This document shows, piece after piece, positions 1-9,576 of a stretch of DNA of 62,035 nucleotides. The DNA is from Rhizobium leguminosarum (lineage in GTDB: Bacteria > Pseudomonadota > Alphaproteobacteria > Rhizobiales > Rhizobiaceae), in NCBI RefSeq assembly GCF_001652265.1, contig NZ_LWBS01000338.1:1-62035 (forward strand), read 5' to 3'. Positions within the stretch are counted from its first letter, which is position 1. Each line of letters opens with the position of its first letter. A program made the position numbers and the translations under genes. The notes below the pieces were generated by a model. That model saw only the letters and a list, made by a program, of their open reading frames with translations, made no database searches and was not told the DNA's origin.

Positions 1-169
1 CTGCGGAGACCCATTATGCGGCGACCAGGTGTCGACCGCGCAGACAACCCTGCTCCCGGCGCTGGACAGCTTTGAAGACAACATCGCCCAACCCATCGAA
101 TACGTCGCGTTACGCGTTCTCCAAAAACAGAGCCAATGCCGAATGACAAAACAAAACAGCCTTGACTAA
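1..169 (+). CDS. Possible 3' end of an unrecognised gene cut by the window edge
   Basis: Frame +2 is open from the edge to a TAA at 167-169, giving about 55 residues. The peptide has two early cysteines (CGDPLCGDQ) and an amphipathic stretch (TLLPALDSFEDNIAQ) that looks more like protein than the other two frames do. I do not recognise a family. It does not resemble the C-terminus of FliG or another flagellar protein, although flagellar genes would be expected beside flhB. It could equally be chance, because only 169 bases are visible. Confidence 0.3.
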   Translation, partial: CGDPLCGDQVSTAQTTLLPALDSFEDNIAQPIEYVALRVLQKQSQCRMTKQNSLD

Positions 170-185
170 GGCAATGCGATTAGAC

Positions 186-216
186 AACCGCTGCACACTT
201 TTGCGAGACATGCTTT
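186..216 (+). repeat. Truncated RIME-like repeat (right half)
   Basis: The stretch 'aaccgctgcacacttttg' followed by 'agacatgcttt' matches the right half of the full element at 311-418 (ccgctgcacgtttttgggcgacatgc). The left GCGCGTCGC palindrome is missing. It sits in the same orientation about 95 bases before the complete copy, so it looks like a decayed second copy. Confidence 0.5.
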
Positions 217-310
217 GGCTCTTCGAGACTGTTGACAAATCCGGCATGCCGAAAGGCCGCTGTTGATCGCCGTGCCACAGGCGACTACCCTTCCCGCAAC
301 AGGCTGCGCT

Positions 311-418
311 CTAAAGCGCGTCGCATAGAACTCGGTTCGTGCGACGCGCTTTAGGTCTTTGTTTTGATGCATGTCGTCATCCCAAAACCGCTGCACGTTT
401 TTGGGCGACATGCATTAG
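311..418 (+). repeat. RIME-like intergenic palindromic element
   Basis: Two consecutive palindromes are visible. The first has perfect 13-bp arms, AAAGCGCGTCGCA (313-325) and TGCGACGCGCTTT (340-352). The second pairs GCATGTCG (369-376) with CGACATGC (406-413), and CCCAAAA with TTTTGGG inside it. This double-palindrome layout is that of the Rhizobium-specific intergenic mosaic element. Related copies lie at 14768, 35447 and 39815. It ends about 34 bases before the flhB start codon, so it must lie within or next to the flhB promoter or leader. Confidence 0.75.
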
Positions 419-451
419 CTGCGGCCTATTTCTTTGACGGAGGGCCGCGAC

Positions 452-1531
452 TTGGCAGACGATGACAAGGACAGCAAAACAGAAGCCCCAACCGCGAAAA
501 AGCAAAGCGATGCCGCGGAAAAGGGCAACGTGCCGTCTTCGCGCGAACTTTCGATCTTTGCGACGATCCTCGCCACCTTCATATACCTCGTATTCTTCCT
601 TCCCGACAGCGTCGGACGCATGAGTGAAACGCTGCGCGACGTCTTCGAACAGCCCGACCAATGGAAGATCGAGACGGGACCGGATGTGCTGGCGCTGTTC
701 GGCCGGCTCGGCTGGGCAAGTGCGGCACTGGTGGCGCCCGCCTTCATCCTGTTTATGGTGTTCGGCATCGCCTCCTCCGTCTTCCAGAATTTGCCGACAC
801 TGGTGCTTGAACGCATCCGCCCGCAGGTCTCGCGTATCTCGCCGATCAAAGGCTGGTCACGGCTGTTCAGCGTACCCGGCCTGGTCGAATTCGGAAAATC
901 GCTGTTCAAAGTCGTCGTCGTCGGGGTGATCCTGTTCTTCGTGCTCAGGAGCGAATATTTCGGCTCGATCGACGCGATGTTCTCCGATCCGCAGACGATT
1001 CTCGTGCGAATGATGGCAGCGATGCGCAAGATCGTCATCGTCATGCTGATCGCCACCGCGATCGTTGCAATCGCCGATCTTTTCTGGACGCGCCATCACT
1101 GGTTCACCGAGCTGAAGATGACGCGGCACGAGGTGAAGGAAGAAAACAAGCAGGCGCAGGGCGACCCCTTCGTCAAGAGCCGGCAGCGCTCGCTGATGCG
1201 CGACCGCGCGCGCCGGCGCATGATCGCCAACGTGCACCGCGCGACGCTGGTGATTGCAAACCCGACGCACTATGCGGTGGCGCTGCGTTACGCGCGTGAA
1301 GAGAATGATGCGCCGGTGGTGCTGGCCAAGGGTCAGGACCTCATCGCGCTCAAAATCAGGGAGATTGCCGAGCAGAACGGCATACCGGTGTTCGAGGATC
1401 CGCCGCTTGCTCGCTCCATGTTTGCGCAAGTCTCGATCGATAGTGTCATCCCGTCAGTCTTCTATAAGGCGGTTGCGGAGCTCATTCACCGGGTCTACGC
1501 TGCAGACGCCAAGAACAAACGGGTCAGATAA
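452..1531 (+). CDS. flhB: Flagellar type III export apparatus protein FlhB
   Basis: FlhB is the inner-membrane subunit of the flagellar export gate that switches export from rod/hook to filament substrates. The protein is 359 residues, the usual length. It has a charged N-terminus ([12 protein letters not shown]), four hydrophobic segments between about residues 30 and 215, a cytoplasmic linker rich in Lys/Arg, and the autocleavage motif NPTH near residue 270. I chose the TTG at 452 because GGAGGG (439-444) lies 8 bases upstream. The TTG at 434 precedes that ribosome site and would add six residues. The gene converges with visR and is followed six bases later by a small hypothetical gene. Transcription must start in or just after the RIME-like repeat. 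Confidence 0.95.
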   Translation: MADDDKDSKTEAPTAKKQSDAAEKGNVPSSRELSIFATILATFIYLVFFLPDSVGRMSETLRDVFEQPDQWKIETGPDVLALFGRLGWASAALVAPAFILFMVFGIASSVFQNLPTLVLERIRPQVSRISPIKGWSRLFSVPGLVEFGKSLFKVVVVGVILFFVLRSEYFGSIDAMFSDPQTILVRMMAAMRKIVIVMLIATAIVAIADLFWTRHHWFTELKMTRHEVKEENKQAQGDPFVKSRQRSLMRDRARRRMIANVHRATLVIANPTHYAVALRYAREENDAPVVLAKGQDLIALKIREIAEQNGIPVFEDPPLARSMFAQVSIDSVIPSVFYKAVAELIHRVYAADAKNKRVR

Positions 1532-1536
1532 GCCGA

Positions 1537-1980
1537 ATGAAAAAATGCCCCCACTCTACCCAGCGTGAAAAGATCCTCGCAGACGCGATCAGCCCGGTCG
1601 CCACTGAACTGCGCCTTCTGGATGCTTCTGACCTTATTTCACTGCTGCGCTTCGAGTATTACGGCAATCTTTCCGATCTCGTCGCTTCGGCGGCGGAGCT
1701 TTTCTTTCATCCAGGCACGGTGAATTTCGGCCTGGGTGGCAATTATACGCTGGAGTGGGGCGGCAAGCCCGAAGTCGTTCTCGACCTGGAAATCAAGCCG
1801 CGCGGCGTCACCGTCTACGCGCAGCTCACCCTTGCCGAAGATCACGCCGGCATCGAGATCAATCATATCGCTTTCCAGGATCCCTCGGCCGATCCCGACG
1901 AGAACACCATCTTCCTCAAAAAGAGCCTTCGGGAAGCGCGTTACAGCGTGAACCAGTCGCCTCAGGCGCTGGCAGGCTGA
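1537..1980 (+). CDS. Conserved hypothetical protein downstream of flhB
   Basis: 147 residues, starting five bases after the flhB stop, so very probably cotranscribed with it. No signal peptide or membrane segment is visible. The protein is acidic, with alternating beta-like segments (GNYTLEWGG, EVVLDLEIKPRGVTVYAQL) and a helical C-terminus (FLKKSLREARYSV). I do not recognise a domain. Its position suggests a motility-linked role or simple hitch-hiking in the flhB transcript; the sequence does not decide between these. Confidence 0.7.
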   Translation: MKKCPHSTQREKILADAISPVATELRLLDASDLISLLRFEYYGNLSDLVASAAELFFHPGTVNFGLGGNYTLEWGGKPEVVLDLEIKPRGVTVYAQLTLAEDHAGIEINHIAFQDPSADPDENTIFLKKSLREARYSVNQSPQALAG

Positions 1981-2034
1981 CTTCTTTCAAGACAACCGAG
2001 CTTTCAAGTTCGCCTTGGACAGCAATTCAAAGCG

Positions 2035-2050
2035 TTACAGCGCGCTGTAA
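2035..2050. repeat. Perfect 16-bp palindrome between convergent genes
   Basis: TTACAGCGCGCTGTAA is a perfect palindrome preceded by 'aattcaaagcg'. That prefix resembles the start of the repeat family seen at 21719, 21856, 31637 and 41958 (tcaaagtgttacagcgc). It lies between the plus-strand hypothetical gene and the minus-strand visR stop, so it may act as a bidirectional transcript end. There is no T-tract. Confidence 0.5.
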
Positions 2051-2064
2051 AGGACTGCGCGGGT

Positions 2065-2811
2065 TCAGCTGATATAGCCGAGCCGGATCGCCTTGGCGAT
2101 CGCTTGAATACGGTTGACGGAATCGAGCTTGATGGTCGCCGAGCCGAGATAGGCGTTCACGGTGTGCACGGACAGGCCGAGCTTGTCGGCGATCTCTTCG
2201 CTGATGCGGCCGTCGCCGGCAAGCTGCAGACAGGCGATCTCGCGTTCGCTGAGCGCCTCGGCGGCAGCCGTGCGGCGTTCGTCGAGCGAGAGCAGATCCA
2301 TCATGATATGGCAGCAGCGACCGTGCAGCTCGACGATGGTATCGCTCGAGGGATCGAGCTCATCGCCGGTGAAAACGATGAAACCATTGCCGACGGCGCC
2401 GAGCCGCACCGGAAAGGCAAGGCCGGAGAAAGGCAGAATACCGTCCTGCAGCCGCGTCATGAACGGCGAGAAGTCCGCCGGACCGGGTGCCGCACGGTCG
2501 TAACCGCCGGCCCAGGAGAGCGGCAGCAGCGACTTGTCGATATGGTCGAGAAGAATATCGCCGTAAGCATCCGTGAAGGCCTTGCCGAAACCGGCATTGG
2601 AAGGCCCCCAGCTCTCGAGCTCGCAGGCAAGCCGCTGCTTTGCCGGAAGACCCGAGCCGCTGACGCGGAAGATTGCGAAGCCTTGCGCATCGGCGAGCTT
2701 CTGCATCGCGATCAGCCGCGGAAAAAGATCGGACCGGCTGGAAATCCTGTTCACACGCACCATACGCAGCTGCTCAGCACTGCTCATGGTCCTGCCTGCT
2801 GGATACCCCAT
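2065..2811 (-). CDS. visR: LuxR-type flagellar master regulator VisR
   Basis: 248 residues. The N-terminal two thirds form a ligand-binding-like domain. The C-terminal 60 residues are a LuxR/GerE helix-turn-helix (SEREIACLQLAGDGRISEEI, then LSVHTVNAYLGSA). In rhizobia VisR works with VisN as a heterodimeric master activator of the flagellar and chemotaxis regulon. It starts nine bases after the visN stop. The ATG at 2811 follows GGGGGA at short spacing; the internal ATG at 2787 is an alternative. Identification rests on the HTH, the tandem with visN and the position after fliF. Confidence 0.92.
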   Translation of the reverse strand: MGYPAGRTMSSAEQLRMVRVNRISSRSDLFPRLIAMQKLADAQGFAIFRVSGSGLPAKQRLACELESWGPSNAGFGKAFTDAYGDILLDHIDKSLLPLSWAGGYDRAAPGPADFSPFMTRLQDGILPFSGLAFPVRLGAVGNGFIVFTGDELDPSSDTIVELHGRCCHIMMDLLSLDERRTAAAEALSEREIACLQLAGDGRISEEIADKLGLSVHTVNAYLGSATIKLDSVNRIQAIAKAIRLGYIS

Positions 2812-2819
2812 AGATCCCC

Positions 2820-3524
2820 CTATACGAGATTATTGCGGACGGCGAAGGCAATGGCCTCGGACCGGGTCTTGGTCGCCGTCTTGCGCATCACGCTGGTGAT
2901 GTAGTTGTTGATGGTATTACGAGAGATTCCGAGGATCATCGCGATCTCGTCGCTGGTCTTGCCCTCGGCGATCCAGAACAGGCATTCCAGCTCGCGGTCG
3001 GTCAATTCGAAATCGCGATCGACCTTCGTACCACCGCAGCGAAGGAAGCTCGCGACATAACCTGCAAGCAGGCCTACATCCCGCAGCCGCTCTGGCGAAA
3101 GGATGAACCCCTCGCCGAACAGGAACATGAGAGCCAGCCGTGACCGGCCGACATTGAAGGTCACCGAACAATATTGGCGGCTAGCGTCGTCCGGAATTTC
3201 GGCACTGTCAGGCAGAAGGGCAAAATTCGGCTGGAAAACTTGCATGCATTTTTCCAACTCGGTCGACCGGGCATAACCGCGGACCAGATCATTGGCGATG
3301 TCCCTGACCAGGTCGAAGGGCCAGTCCGACGAGACGATGAAATCGAGGCCACTTTCCTGGAGGAGATCGCAGCGCGCCAGAAGGTAGTGCGAAGCACCCA
3401 CGTAGTCCGTCAGTGCGCGCAAACCAGACTGCAACCTGCCGGTGCTAGCGACACCGTGGAGGCGCTGGAGCAGCTCATCGCGTGGCAACAGATCCGGTAC
3501 CACAGCACTCGCGAAATTCGCCAT
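2820..3524 (-). CDS. visN: LuxR-type flagellar master regulator VisN
   Basis: 234 residues from the ATG at 3524, chosen because GAGAGG lies directly upstream. Upstream in-frame starts would add about 30 non-conserved-looking residues. The C-terminus carries a LuxR HTH (LTDRELECLFWIAEGKTSDE, then ISRNTINNYITSVMRKT). The N-terminal part is the VisN sensory-like domain of unknown ligand. VisN pairs with VisR to control motility genes in rhizobia. The gene is first of the visN-visR pair and is separated from fliF by nearly 500 bases, so it probably has its own promoter there. Confidence 0.92.
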   Translation of the reverse strand: MANFASAVVPDLLPRDELLQRLHGVASTGRLQSGLRALTDYVGASHYLLARCDLLQESGLDFIVSSDWPFDLVRDIANDLVRGYARSTELEKCMQVFQPNFALLPDSAEIPDDASRQYCSVTFNVGRSRLALMFLFGEGFILSPERLRDVGLLAGYVASFLRCGGTKVDRDFELTDRELECLFWIAEGKTSDEIAMILGISRNTINNYITSVMRKTATKTRSEAIAFAVRNNLV

Positions 3525-3983
3525 ATGCCTCTCGCCTTTGCTCGCCTGAATTACATTCATATCCATTGGCAATGTCCTGCGGCTGAGAAACGATCGAACT
3601 CGGTGCAACAGCAATTTTTCTGTAAGGGATTCAATTCAAGTTCCGCTCGAATCCCATCTCGAATCACCTAAGGGTAAGCCAGACGATGCAAATCACCATC
3701 TCCGACTTCTAGGGATTTACATTCGCTATCGCCCATGCACTGATTCGACCGCTCATTCCAGCCTTCAACATATAGGGAGGCTAAGGTGATTCTGGCGGTA
3801 TCGCAACTTGCTTCGCGTTTTACGCGAGTCGATCTCATCATCTCGCCCTACAGCCGCATTTCGGTGGTCGGGTCTATAGTCTTATTCGAATTCCCAACCC
3901 TGATTGTCGTGCCTAGTCTCTCGCAGTTCCCGTCACGGCTTTCAGCAATGCGCGGTTAGGGAAGCAAGCTTCGGTACCGACAT
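3525..3983. other. Intergenic region upstream of visN
   Basis: About 460 bases without a convincing gene. It should hold the visNR promoter, which would be read on the minus strand. The only structure seen is a small hairpin, TCGCG-ttta-CGCGA, near 3815. No match to a named operator was recognised. Confidence 0.5.
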
Positions 3984-4009
3984 AAAAAAAGGCCGGTTGC
4001 CCGGCCTTT
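3984..4009 (-). terminator. Factor-independent terminator after fliF
   Basis: On the minus strand AAAGGCCGG-gcaa-CCGGCCTTT is followed by a run of T (the A-run at 3984-3990 on the given strand). The hairpin begins four bases after the fliF stop codon. It marks the end of the long icpA-to-fliF transcript and separates it from visNR. Confidence 0.9.
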
Positions 4010-4012
4010 CCT

Positions 4013-5704
4013 TTACGCTGCGTCGTCGATCGCCCATTTCCTGAGGATTTTCGCGGCGCGTTCCTCGTTGATCTCGACCATCCGGGAAAGCTTGCGTTCC
4101 GGGCCTTCCTTGACGCGCCGATTGAAGTTTCCATCGTCGTCGCCGAGACTGAGCAGGTCCTCGGTACTGTCGAAGCCGAAATCGGACCCGAAGCCGTCCA
4201 TGAGAGCGCCCCCGGCTGCTCCTGATGCAGGGGCGAAGTCCGGAAGCTCGAGGCCGGCCGCTTCCGGCGTGGCGTCGCCGAAAGCCGTAGAGCTGCCGTT
4301 GCCGCTGACGCTGCGCACCAGAGGCCGCAGGCCCATCCAGACGACCACGAAGGCGACCGCGACAAAGGCGAGCGAGTTGATGATACCGGCAAGGTTGCGG
4401 CTCAGCATGTCCATGACGCGGACACCACCGGTGGCGTCTTCGAGCAGCTGGTTCTCGAGGAAGTCCATGGCCGTGACGGTGACGACGTCGCCGCGCTTGG
4501 CGTCGATGCCGGCCGCCGAAGCGACGATCTTCTGCATTTCGGCAAGATAGGCGTCGACCTTGGTCTGGTCGGCGGGTTCTCCGACCATCTTGGCGATGCG
4601 GCCCTTGTTGACCACGACAGCGATCGAAAGCTTCTCGACCTTATAGCTGTTGCGGGTCGTCGCCGTCGTCTTGCTGTTGATTTCGTAGTTGGTCTGCTCT
4701 TCGCGCTTGTCGGATTTGTCCTGCGATTCGGGCCCGGCGGAACCGCCGGCCGCAGGGGCCGCCTGCGGAATGTTCTGCTCGACCGTCGTCGCGCTATCGG
4801 ACTGCTTCTGCTGCGACTGCTGGGCTTCCTTCGTCGAGCGAACCGAGCGTTCGACCTTGGATTCGGGATCGTAGGTCGTTTCCTGGATCTGCTGGGCGTC
4901 GGTGTTGAGATCGGCGGTGACGCTGGAGCGGAAGTTGTCCATGCCAAGGAAGGGTGCCAGCGCCTTGTCGATGTTGGATTCGACTTCCTGCTGAACGTTC
5001 TGGACGATGTTGAGCGAACGATTCAGCGAGCTGTTGCTCGCCTCGTCGCCGGAAGCGAGCAACTGGCCGGCGGAATCGAGGATGGTCACGTCATCGACGT
5101 CAAGTCCCGGCACGGCCGAGGCGACGAGATGGCGGATCGAGGTCGCTGCGCTGCGTCCAGTTGTGGCGCTGGCGCGAATCATGACGGAGGCAGTCGGTTT
5201 CTGCTCCGCCTTCCGGAAGTTTCCGACCTCCGGCATGACGATATGGACGCGTGCGGCTGTTATACCCGAGATCGACTGGATGGTGCGGGCGATTTCGCCT
5301 TCCAGAGCGCGAACCCGCGTCACCTCCTGCATGAAGGAGGTCAGGCCGAGGGAGCCGACATTGTCGAAGAGTTCGTAACCGGCGTTGGCGCTGTTCGGCA
5401 GGCCGCGCTCGGCAAGCATCAGGCGGGCCTTGCCCGTCATCCCCGCGGGGACGCTGATGCTGGAGCCGTCCGTGCCGACCTGGAAATCGACGTTGCCTTC
5501 GGCAAGCGCCATGCTGATCTGGTTGAGATCCGGCGAGTCCAGACCGACATAGAGCGTTTCCTGTGCCGGCTTGTTGACGAAAAGGGCGGCTGCAAGGACG
5601 ATTGCGATGGAGACGGCACCGACGCCTCCGAGAATCATCAGGCGTGTTCGGCCAAGGGAACCGAAGTTCTTAAAGATCTGAACTAATTGATTTAACAGAT
5701 TCAT
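4013..5704 (-). CDS. fliF: Flagellar MS-ring protein FliF
   Basis: 563 residues. FliF builds the membrane ring on which the flagellar basal body and export gate assemble. It has an N-terminal membrane segment (about residues 20-42), periplasmic YscJ/FliF ring domains (ETLYVGLDSPDLNQ; VRALEGEIARTI), a low-complexity Gln/Ser-rich region, a second membrane helix (about 435-455) and an acidic C-terminal tail that binds FliG. I chose the ATG at 5704 over a TTG five codons upstream, which has no usable ribosome site. It is the last gene of the che operon and is followed at once by a terminator. The rotor gene fliG is not in the window. Confidence 0.95.
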   Translation of the reverse strand: MNLLNQLVQIFKNFGSLGRTRLMILGGVGAVSIAIVLAAALFVNKPAQETLYVGLDSPDLNQISMALAEGNVDFQVGTDGSSISVPAGMTGKARLMLAERGLPNSANAGYELFDNVGSLGLTSFMQEVTRVRALEGEIARTIQSISGITAARVHIVMPEVGNFRKAEQKPTASVMIRASATTGRSAATSIRHLVASAVPGLDVDDVTILDSAGQLLASGDEASNSSLNRSLNIVQNVQQEVESNIDKALAPFLGMDNFRSSVTADLNTDAQQIQETTYDPESKVERSVRSTKEAQQSQQKQSDSATTVEQNIPQAAPAAGGSAGPESQDKSDKREEQTNYEINSKTTATTRNSYKVEKLSIAVVVNKGRIAKMVGEPADQTKVDAYLAEMQKIVASAAGIDAKRGDVVTVTAMDFLENQLLEDATGGVRVMDMLSRNLAGIINSLAFVAVAFVVVWMGLRPLVRSVSGNGSSTAFGDATPEAAGLELPDFAPASGAAGGALMDGFGSDFGFDSTEDLLSLGDDDGNFNRRVKEGPERKLSRMVEINEERAAKILRKWAIDDAA

Positions 5705-5815
5705 TCTGTTCTCGCACAATCCGTCAAAGACAAAGCAGGCTTATTGCCTCATCTAACGAATAGTCGGCGAAACTTGTGCGAGCGTTTCGTGAAGCGGGTG
5801 TGGGCTCAAAAGACC

Positions 5816-6205
5816 CTAGAAGAAATCGAAGTCGCCGGCTGCCTTGCTCAATGCCTGGGAGTGGCCGTGGCGCGTAGCGCCGCCCAATGCCTTCTGCATC
5901 TCGGCCAGCTTGACGAGGCTGAGCGCGGTCGCGACGTCGACTGCCCAGCCGTGTGGGATTTCGCCGGTGATGGTGTCGATGAATTCGGCAAGGCCGCGCG
6001 ATTTTTGCACGGCCAGATCGATGCCCTGCATGACCTTCATGGCATCCGGCGAGTTCAGGATTTCGGCGCCGCCGAGTTCAAGAAGCTGCGGCTCGATGCG
6101 CTCGATGAGGTAGGCGACATCGTGCAGTTCGGACACGATGCGCATCAGGATGTCGCTCAGCGCTTCGACTGGCGCAGGCGGCTCCATCATCGGGTTAAAT
6201 GTCAT
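5816..6205 (-). CDS. cheT: Chemotaxis protein CheT, CheZ-like phosphatase candidate
   Basis: 129 residues, all-helical in appearance, placed between cheD and fliF as in the Sinorhizobium meliloti che operon, where this position is occupied by CheT. A DxxxQ motif (DLAVQ) lies about two thirds along the protein. The same spacing of Asp and Gln is used by CheZ to dephosphorylate CheY. Family knowledge links CheT to signal termination and to CheR; the motif is seen here, the activity is inferred. The C-terminus ends in a short acidic/aromatic tail (GDFDFF), and CheD in this operon ends similarly (SIEFF). Confidence 0.82.
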   Translation of the reverse strand: MTFNPMMEPPAPVEALSDILMRIVSELHDVAYLIERIEPQLLELGGAEILNSPDAMKVMQGIDLAVQKSRGLAEFIDTITGEIPHGWAVDVATALSLVKLAEMQKALGGATRHGHSQALSKAAGDFDFF

Positions 6206-6221
6206 ATAAAAATCCTCGCCA

Positions 6222-6776
6222 TCAAAAAAATTCGATACTGGTTTCGACGGGCTTCTGCGGAGCGGCGGGGCGCTGCTCGAGAGCGACGGTTCTCTGCGTT
6301 TCGGCGCCGGTTAGGGGGTATTGCCGGGCACGACCGGAGACCGGCCAAAATTCAAGCTTGCGTCCATGCTCTCCGCCGGTCGAGGAACCGACCACCGGAA
6401 TGCCTTCATCCCTCAGGAACTGCACGGCGAAGGCCGCGTTCTGCTCGCCGACATTGGAGAATGTCGAGATCGTCTTCGCGCCGCCGAAGATCTTTGCCTC
6501 CAGTCGGTCACGCCGGGCGCCCTGCTTCAGGAGACCGTTGATCAGCAGTTCCATCAGATGCACGCCGTACCGCGTGGCATCGCCACCTGTTGTCGGCGAC
6601 GTCGCCGAACCGGGCAGCAAAAAGTGGTTCATGCCGCCGACACCGGCGACAGGATCTCTGAGGCACGCAGCCACGCACGAACCGAGAATGGTCGAGAGGA
6701 CCGCATTCGGATCGTTCAGAACCTTGTACTCGCCCTGAATGATATGCACGCGGCGGGCTGCCCCCTCAGTGATCAT
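6222..6776 (-). CDS. cheD: Chemoreceptor glutamine deamidase CheD
   Basis: 184 residues. CheD deamidates receptor glutamines and can bind CheY-type proteins. The catalytic Cys (LGSC, residue 34) and His (GGMNH, residue 51) are both present in the canonical context, and the fold-defining segment KIFGGAKTI follows. Its start overlaps the cheY2 stop by four bases (ATGA), indicating translational coupling. The C-terminal 30 residues are a variable extension ending SIEFF. Confidence 0.95.
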   Translation of the reverse strand: MITEGAARRVHIIQGEYKVLNDPNAVLSTILGSCVAACLRDPVAGVGGMNHFLLPGSATSPTTGGDATRYGVHLMELLINGLLKQGARRDRLEAKIFGGAKTISTFSNVGEQNAAFAVQFLRDEGIPVVGSSTGGEHGRKLEFWPVSGRARQYPLTGAETQRTVALEQRPAAPQKPVETSIEFF

Positions 6777-7162
6777 TTCAGGGCTCCAAACACGGCTTCG
6801 ATGGCCGCTTTCATCTTCTCGATCGTGAACGGCTTGGCGAGCACGTTGTTGGCGCCGAGCTGGGCCGCCTTCTGCACCAGTGCGCGGTCGCCCTGGGCGG
6901 TGAGGATGATGAAGGCCGCCTTCTTGGTGTTCGGGTTGGTGCGCACGGCCTGAAGGAAGCCGATGCCATCCATCTTCGGCATGTTGAAGTCCGAGATCAC
7001 CAGGTGGTGCGGCTGCTCGGCCATGATCTTCATGCCCTGCTCGCCGTCGCCCGCCGACGTGATCTGCTTGAAACCGAGCTGGGTCAGCGCATCGCTGAGC
7101 AGCAACCGGCTCGTTACCTGATCATCGACGATCAGAACTTTGATTTTCTCCGCTATCGACAT
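6773..7162 (-). CDS. cheY2: Chemotaxis response regulator CheY2
   Basis: 129 residues, a single receiver domain. The acid pocket is DD (13-14), the phosphorylation site is D58 ([12 protein letters not shown]), and the conserved Lys is in LAKPF. In rhizobia CheY2 is the regulator that acts on the flagellar motor, while CheY1 serves as a phosphate sink. It lies directly after cheB, with no spacer, and overlaps cheD by four bases. Confidence 0.95.
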   Translation of the reverse strand: MSIAEKIKVLIVDDQVTSRLLLSDALTQLGFKQITSAGDGEQGMKIMAEQPHHLVISDFNMPKMDGIGFLQAVRTNPNTKKAAFIILTAQGDRALVQKAAQLGANNVLAKPFTIEKMKAAIEAVFGALK

Positions 7163-8203
7163 TTATTCGGTCCCTTCCTTTCGGGCGGCTGTCATTTTCA
7201 ATATTTCTTCACCGATGGCAGACAGCGGAAGCTGTTGCTCAACGGCGCCAAGTTCGTGAGCAACCCTTGGCATTCCGTAAACGACACAGGTTTTTTCGTT
7301 CTGGCCGAGCGTTCTGGCGCCGGCGTGGCGCATTTTCAACAATCCGGCGGCGCCATCGCGGCCCATGCCGGTCAAAATCACGCCGACGGCGTTGCGGCCT
7401 GCCAGTTCCGCGACCGAATCGAAAAGTACGTCCACCGAGGGGCGGTGACCGTTGACCGGCGCCCGGTCAATGAGACGGCAGCACGGCGCCGAGGCACCGC
7501 TGACCTGCAGATGACGCTCTCCGCCGGGTGCCAGATAGATCTTGCCGATTTCGAGACGGGCACCATCGGTCGCTTCCTGCACCACAGGCGCACAGAGACG
7601 GTTCAGCCGTTCGGCGAAGCTCTTGGTGAAGGTCGGCGGCATATGCTGGGTGATGACGGTCGGCGGGCAATTCGCCGGGAATTTCTGCAGCACGGCAATC
7701 AGCGCCTCGACGCCGCCGGTCGACGAGCCGATCGCGACGATCTTGCGGCCGACGCGGAAATCGGCGACCGAGGGCGGTGGCACAGCGGCAACAGGCTGGG
7801 AATACTGGCGTTGCGTGCGCGCGGCGGCCTTGACCTTCTCGGCGAGGTCGCCGAAGGGCCTGAGTTCGCCCGGAGCCGGCTTGCCGACGCAGTCGAACGC
7901 GCCGATCTCCAGCGCCGCAAGCGTCGCCTCGGCGCCGCGATGGGTCATTGTGGATACCATGATCACTGGCATCGGACGCAGCGTCATGATCTTTTCGAGA
8001 AAATCGAGACCGTTCATGTTCGGCATCTCGATGTCGAGCGTCAGGACGTCGGGGTTCAGCCGCTTGATTGCCTCGCGCGCCTCCAACGCGTCGCCGGCCT
8101 GGCCGATGACGTTGACCTCAGGGTCGGAACTCAGCACAGCGGTGATCAGGCCCCGCATCGTCGGGGAGTCGTCAACAACGAGAACCCTTGCCGGAGCGCT
8201 CAT
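7163..8203 (-). CDS. cheB: Chemotaxis protein-glutamate methylesterase CheB
   Basis: 346 residues. The N-terminal receiver has D57 as phosphorylation site ([12 protein letters not shown]). The C-terminal esterase has catalytic Ser near 161 (GSSTGG), His in TQHMPP, and Asp in GMGRDG. CheB removes methyl groups from receptors (and can deamidate), opposing CheR. It overlaps cheR by four bases and abuts cheY2, so cheR, cheB, cheY2 and cheD are translationally chained. Confidence 0.97.
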   Translation of the reverse strand: MSAPARVLVVDDSPTMRGLITAVLSSDPEVNVIGQAGDALEAREAIKRLNPDVLTLDIEMPNMNGLDFLEKIMTLRPMPVIMVSTMTHRGAEATLAALEIGAFDCVGKPAPGELRPFGDLAEKVKAAARTQRQYSQPVAAVPPPSVADFRVGRKIVAIGSSTGGVEALIAVLQKFPANCPPTVITQHMPPTFTKSFAERLNRLCAPVVQEATDGARLEIGKIYLAPGGERHLQVSGASAPCCRLIDRAPVNGHRPSVDVLFDSVAELAGRNAVGVILTGMGRDGAAGLLKMRHAGARTLGQNEKTCVVYGMPRVAHELGAVEQQLPLSAIGEEILKMTAARKEGTE

Positions 8204-9108
8204 GCCTTCCTCCCAAGACCTTTGGCCGTATAGCGATAGGTCGTGATGCCGATATTGTCGAAGACGTGTTTTGCCTCACCCGAAACACGCTCCGAATGGC
8301 CGATATAGAGGTGGCCGCCTTCCGGCAGCAGGCCGGCGAAACGCTGCCAGATCTTCATCTGCGTCGGCTCGTCGAAATAGATGACGACGTTGCGGCAGAA
8401 GATGACGTCGAACTTGCCCTTGAACGGCCATTGCGCCATCAGGTTCAGCTCGTTGTAGGTGATCAGCCGCTTTACGCGGTCGTCGACCTGAAACTTCCTG
8501 CGGCCCTGAACCTCGACTTCGCTGAACCATTGCTTGCGCATGGCCGGCGAAACGGTTTCGAGCGCGCTCTCGTCATAGGCGCCGGCCCGGGCGATCGCGA
8601 GGATCTTCGGGTCGATGTCGGTTGCCAGGATCTTGAAGTCGTAGTCCGCGACATTCGGCATCAGCGACAGCACCGTCAGCGCGATCGAATAGGGCTCCTG
8701 CCCATCGGAGGAGGCGGCCGACCAGATGCGCACTCTGCCGCCCGATCTCGCCCGCTGCAGAAGTTCCGGCAGGACATGGTCGCGCAGGTGGTCGAAATGG
8801 TGGTTCTCGCGGAAGAAGCGGGTAAAGTTGGTGGTCAGGTGCGAAAGCATCTCGCGGCGCGGTGCGGCGCCGGCCGGCGAAGCGACGAGGTCGCAATATT
8901 CCCGAAAGCCGGACAGACCGAGATTGCGGATATGCTTCGACAGGCGCGAATAGACGAGCGACGCCTTCGTCTCGTTGAGGAAGATGCCGGCATCCGAATA
9001 GATCATTGCGGCGATCTCAGTGAGGTCGCGGCGCGTCAGCGGATATTCTCCGCTCGCCAGGACCTCGTCGGATCCCTGTCTCTGATCTTTTGCGCCCATT
9101 ACACTCAT
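8200..9108 (-). CDS. cheR: Chemoreceptor methyltransferase CheR
   Basis: 302 residues. A helical N-terminal domain is followed by an AdoMet-dependent methyltransferase domain: [17 protein letters not shown] is the binding-loop region, [13 protein letters not shown] the acidic strand. CheR methylates receptor glutamates for adaptation. It overlaps cheW upstream and cheB downstream by four bases each. The receptor in this operon, IcpA, has no C-terminal CheR-docking pentapeptide, so recruitment must occur otherwise or through other receptors. Confidence 0.97.
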   Translation of the reverse strand: MSVMGAKDQRQGSDEVLASGEYPLTRRDLTEIAAMIYSDAGIFLNETKASLVYSRLSKHIRNLGLSGFREYCDLVASPAGAAPRREMLSHLTTNFTRFFRENHHFDHLRDHVLPELLQRARSGGRVRIWSAASSDGQEPYSIALTVLSLMPNVADYDFKILATDIDPKILAIARAGAYDESALETVSPAMRKQWFSEVEVQGRRKFQVDDRVKRLITYNELNLMAQWPFKGKFDVIFCRNVVIYFDEPTQMKIWQRFAGLLPEGGHLYIGHSERVSGEAKHVFDNIGITTYRYTAKGLGRKA

Positions 9109-9572
9109 GCGGCTTCGCTTTCGGTCTCTGGAAAGAGGGATTCGAGTTCGATCAGGCAGATCATGCGCTTCTCGATCGCGAGAACGCCGCGGGCAAATTG
9201 ACGCTCGAGCTCGGAGGAGATTTCGGGCGTCGGCTGGATGGTTTCGTCGGTCACCGTCAGGATATCGGATACGGCGTCGACCAGCAGGCCGACGACCTTA
9301 CGCCGGACCTGGGCGACGATGATGACATGACGGGCGGTCGGATCGGCCGGCTTCATGCCGAGCCGGGCCGCAAGATCGATGATCGGCAGCACCGCGCCGC
9401 GCAGGTTGATGACACCCAGCATATAGGTCGGCGAATGTGGCATGGCGGTCGCCGGGGTCCAGCCCCGGATTTCGCGAACCGACATGATGTTCACGCAAAA
9501 TTCCTGATCCCCGATGCGGAACGCGATCAGCTCGCGATCCCCCTCGTTCAGATTTTTTACGGTGTACGACAT
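9105..9572 (-). CDS. cheW: Chemotaxis coupling protein CheW
   Basis: 155 residues with the CheW double-barrel pattern: [16 protein letters not shown], then [14 protein letters not shown], then [16 protein letters not shown]. CheW links receptors to the kinase CheA. It starts four bases after the cheA stop and overlaps cheR by four bases. Confidence 0.97.
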   Translation of the reverse strand: MSYTVKNLNEGDRELIAFRIGDQEFCVNIMSVREIRGWTPATAMPHSPTYMLGVINLRGAVLPIIDLAARLGMKPADPTARHVIIVAQVRRKVVGLLVDAVSDILTVTDETIQPTPEISSELERQFARGVLAIEKRMICLIELESLFPETESEAA

Positions 9573-9576
9573 TCGC

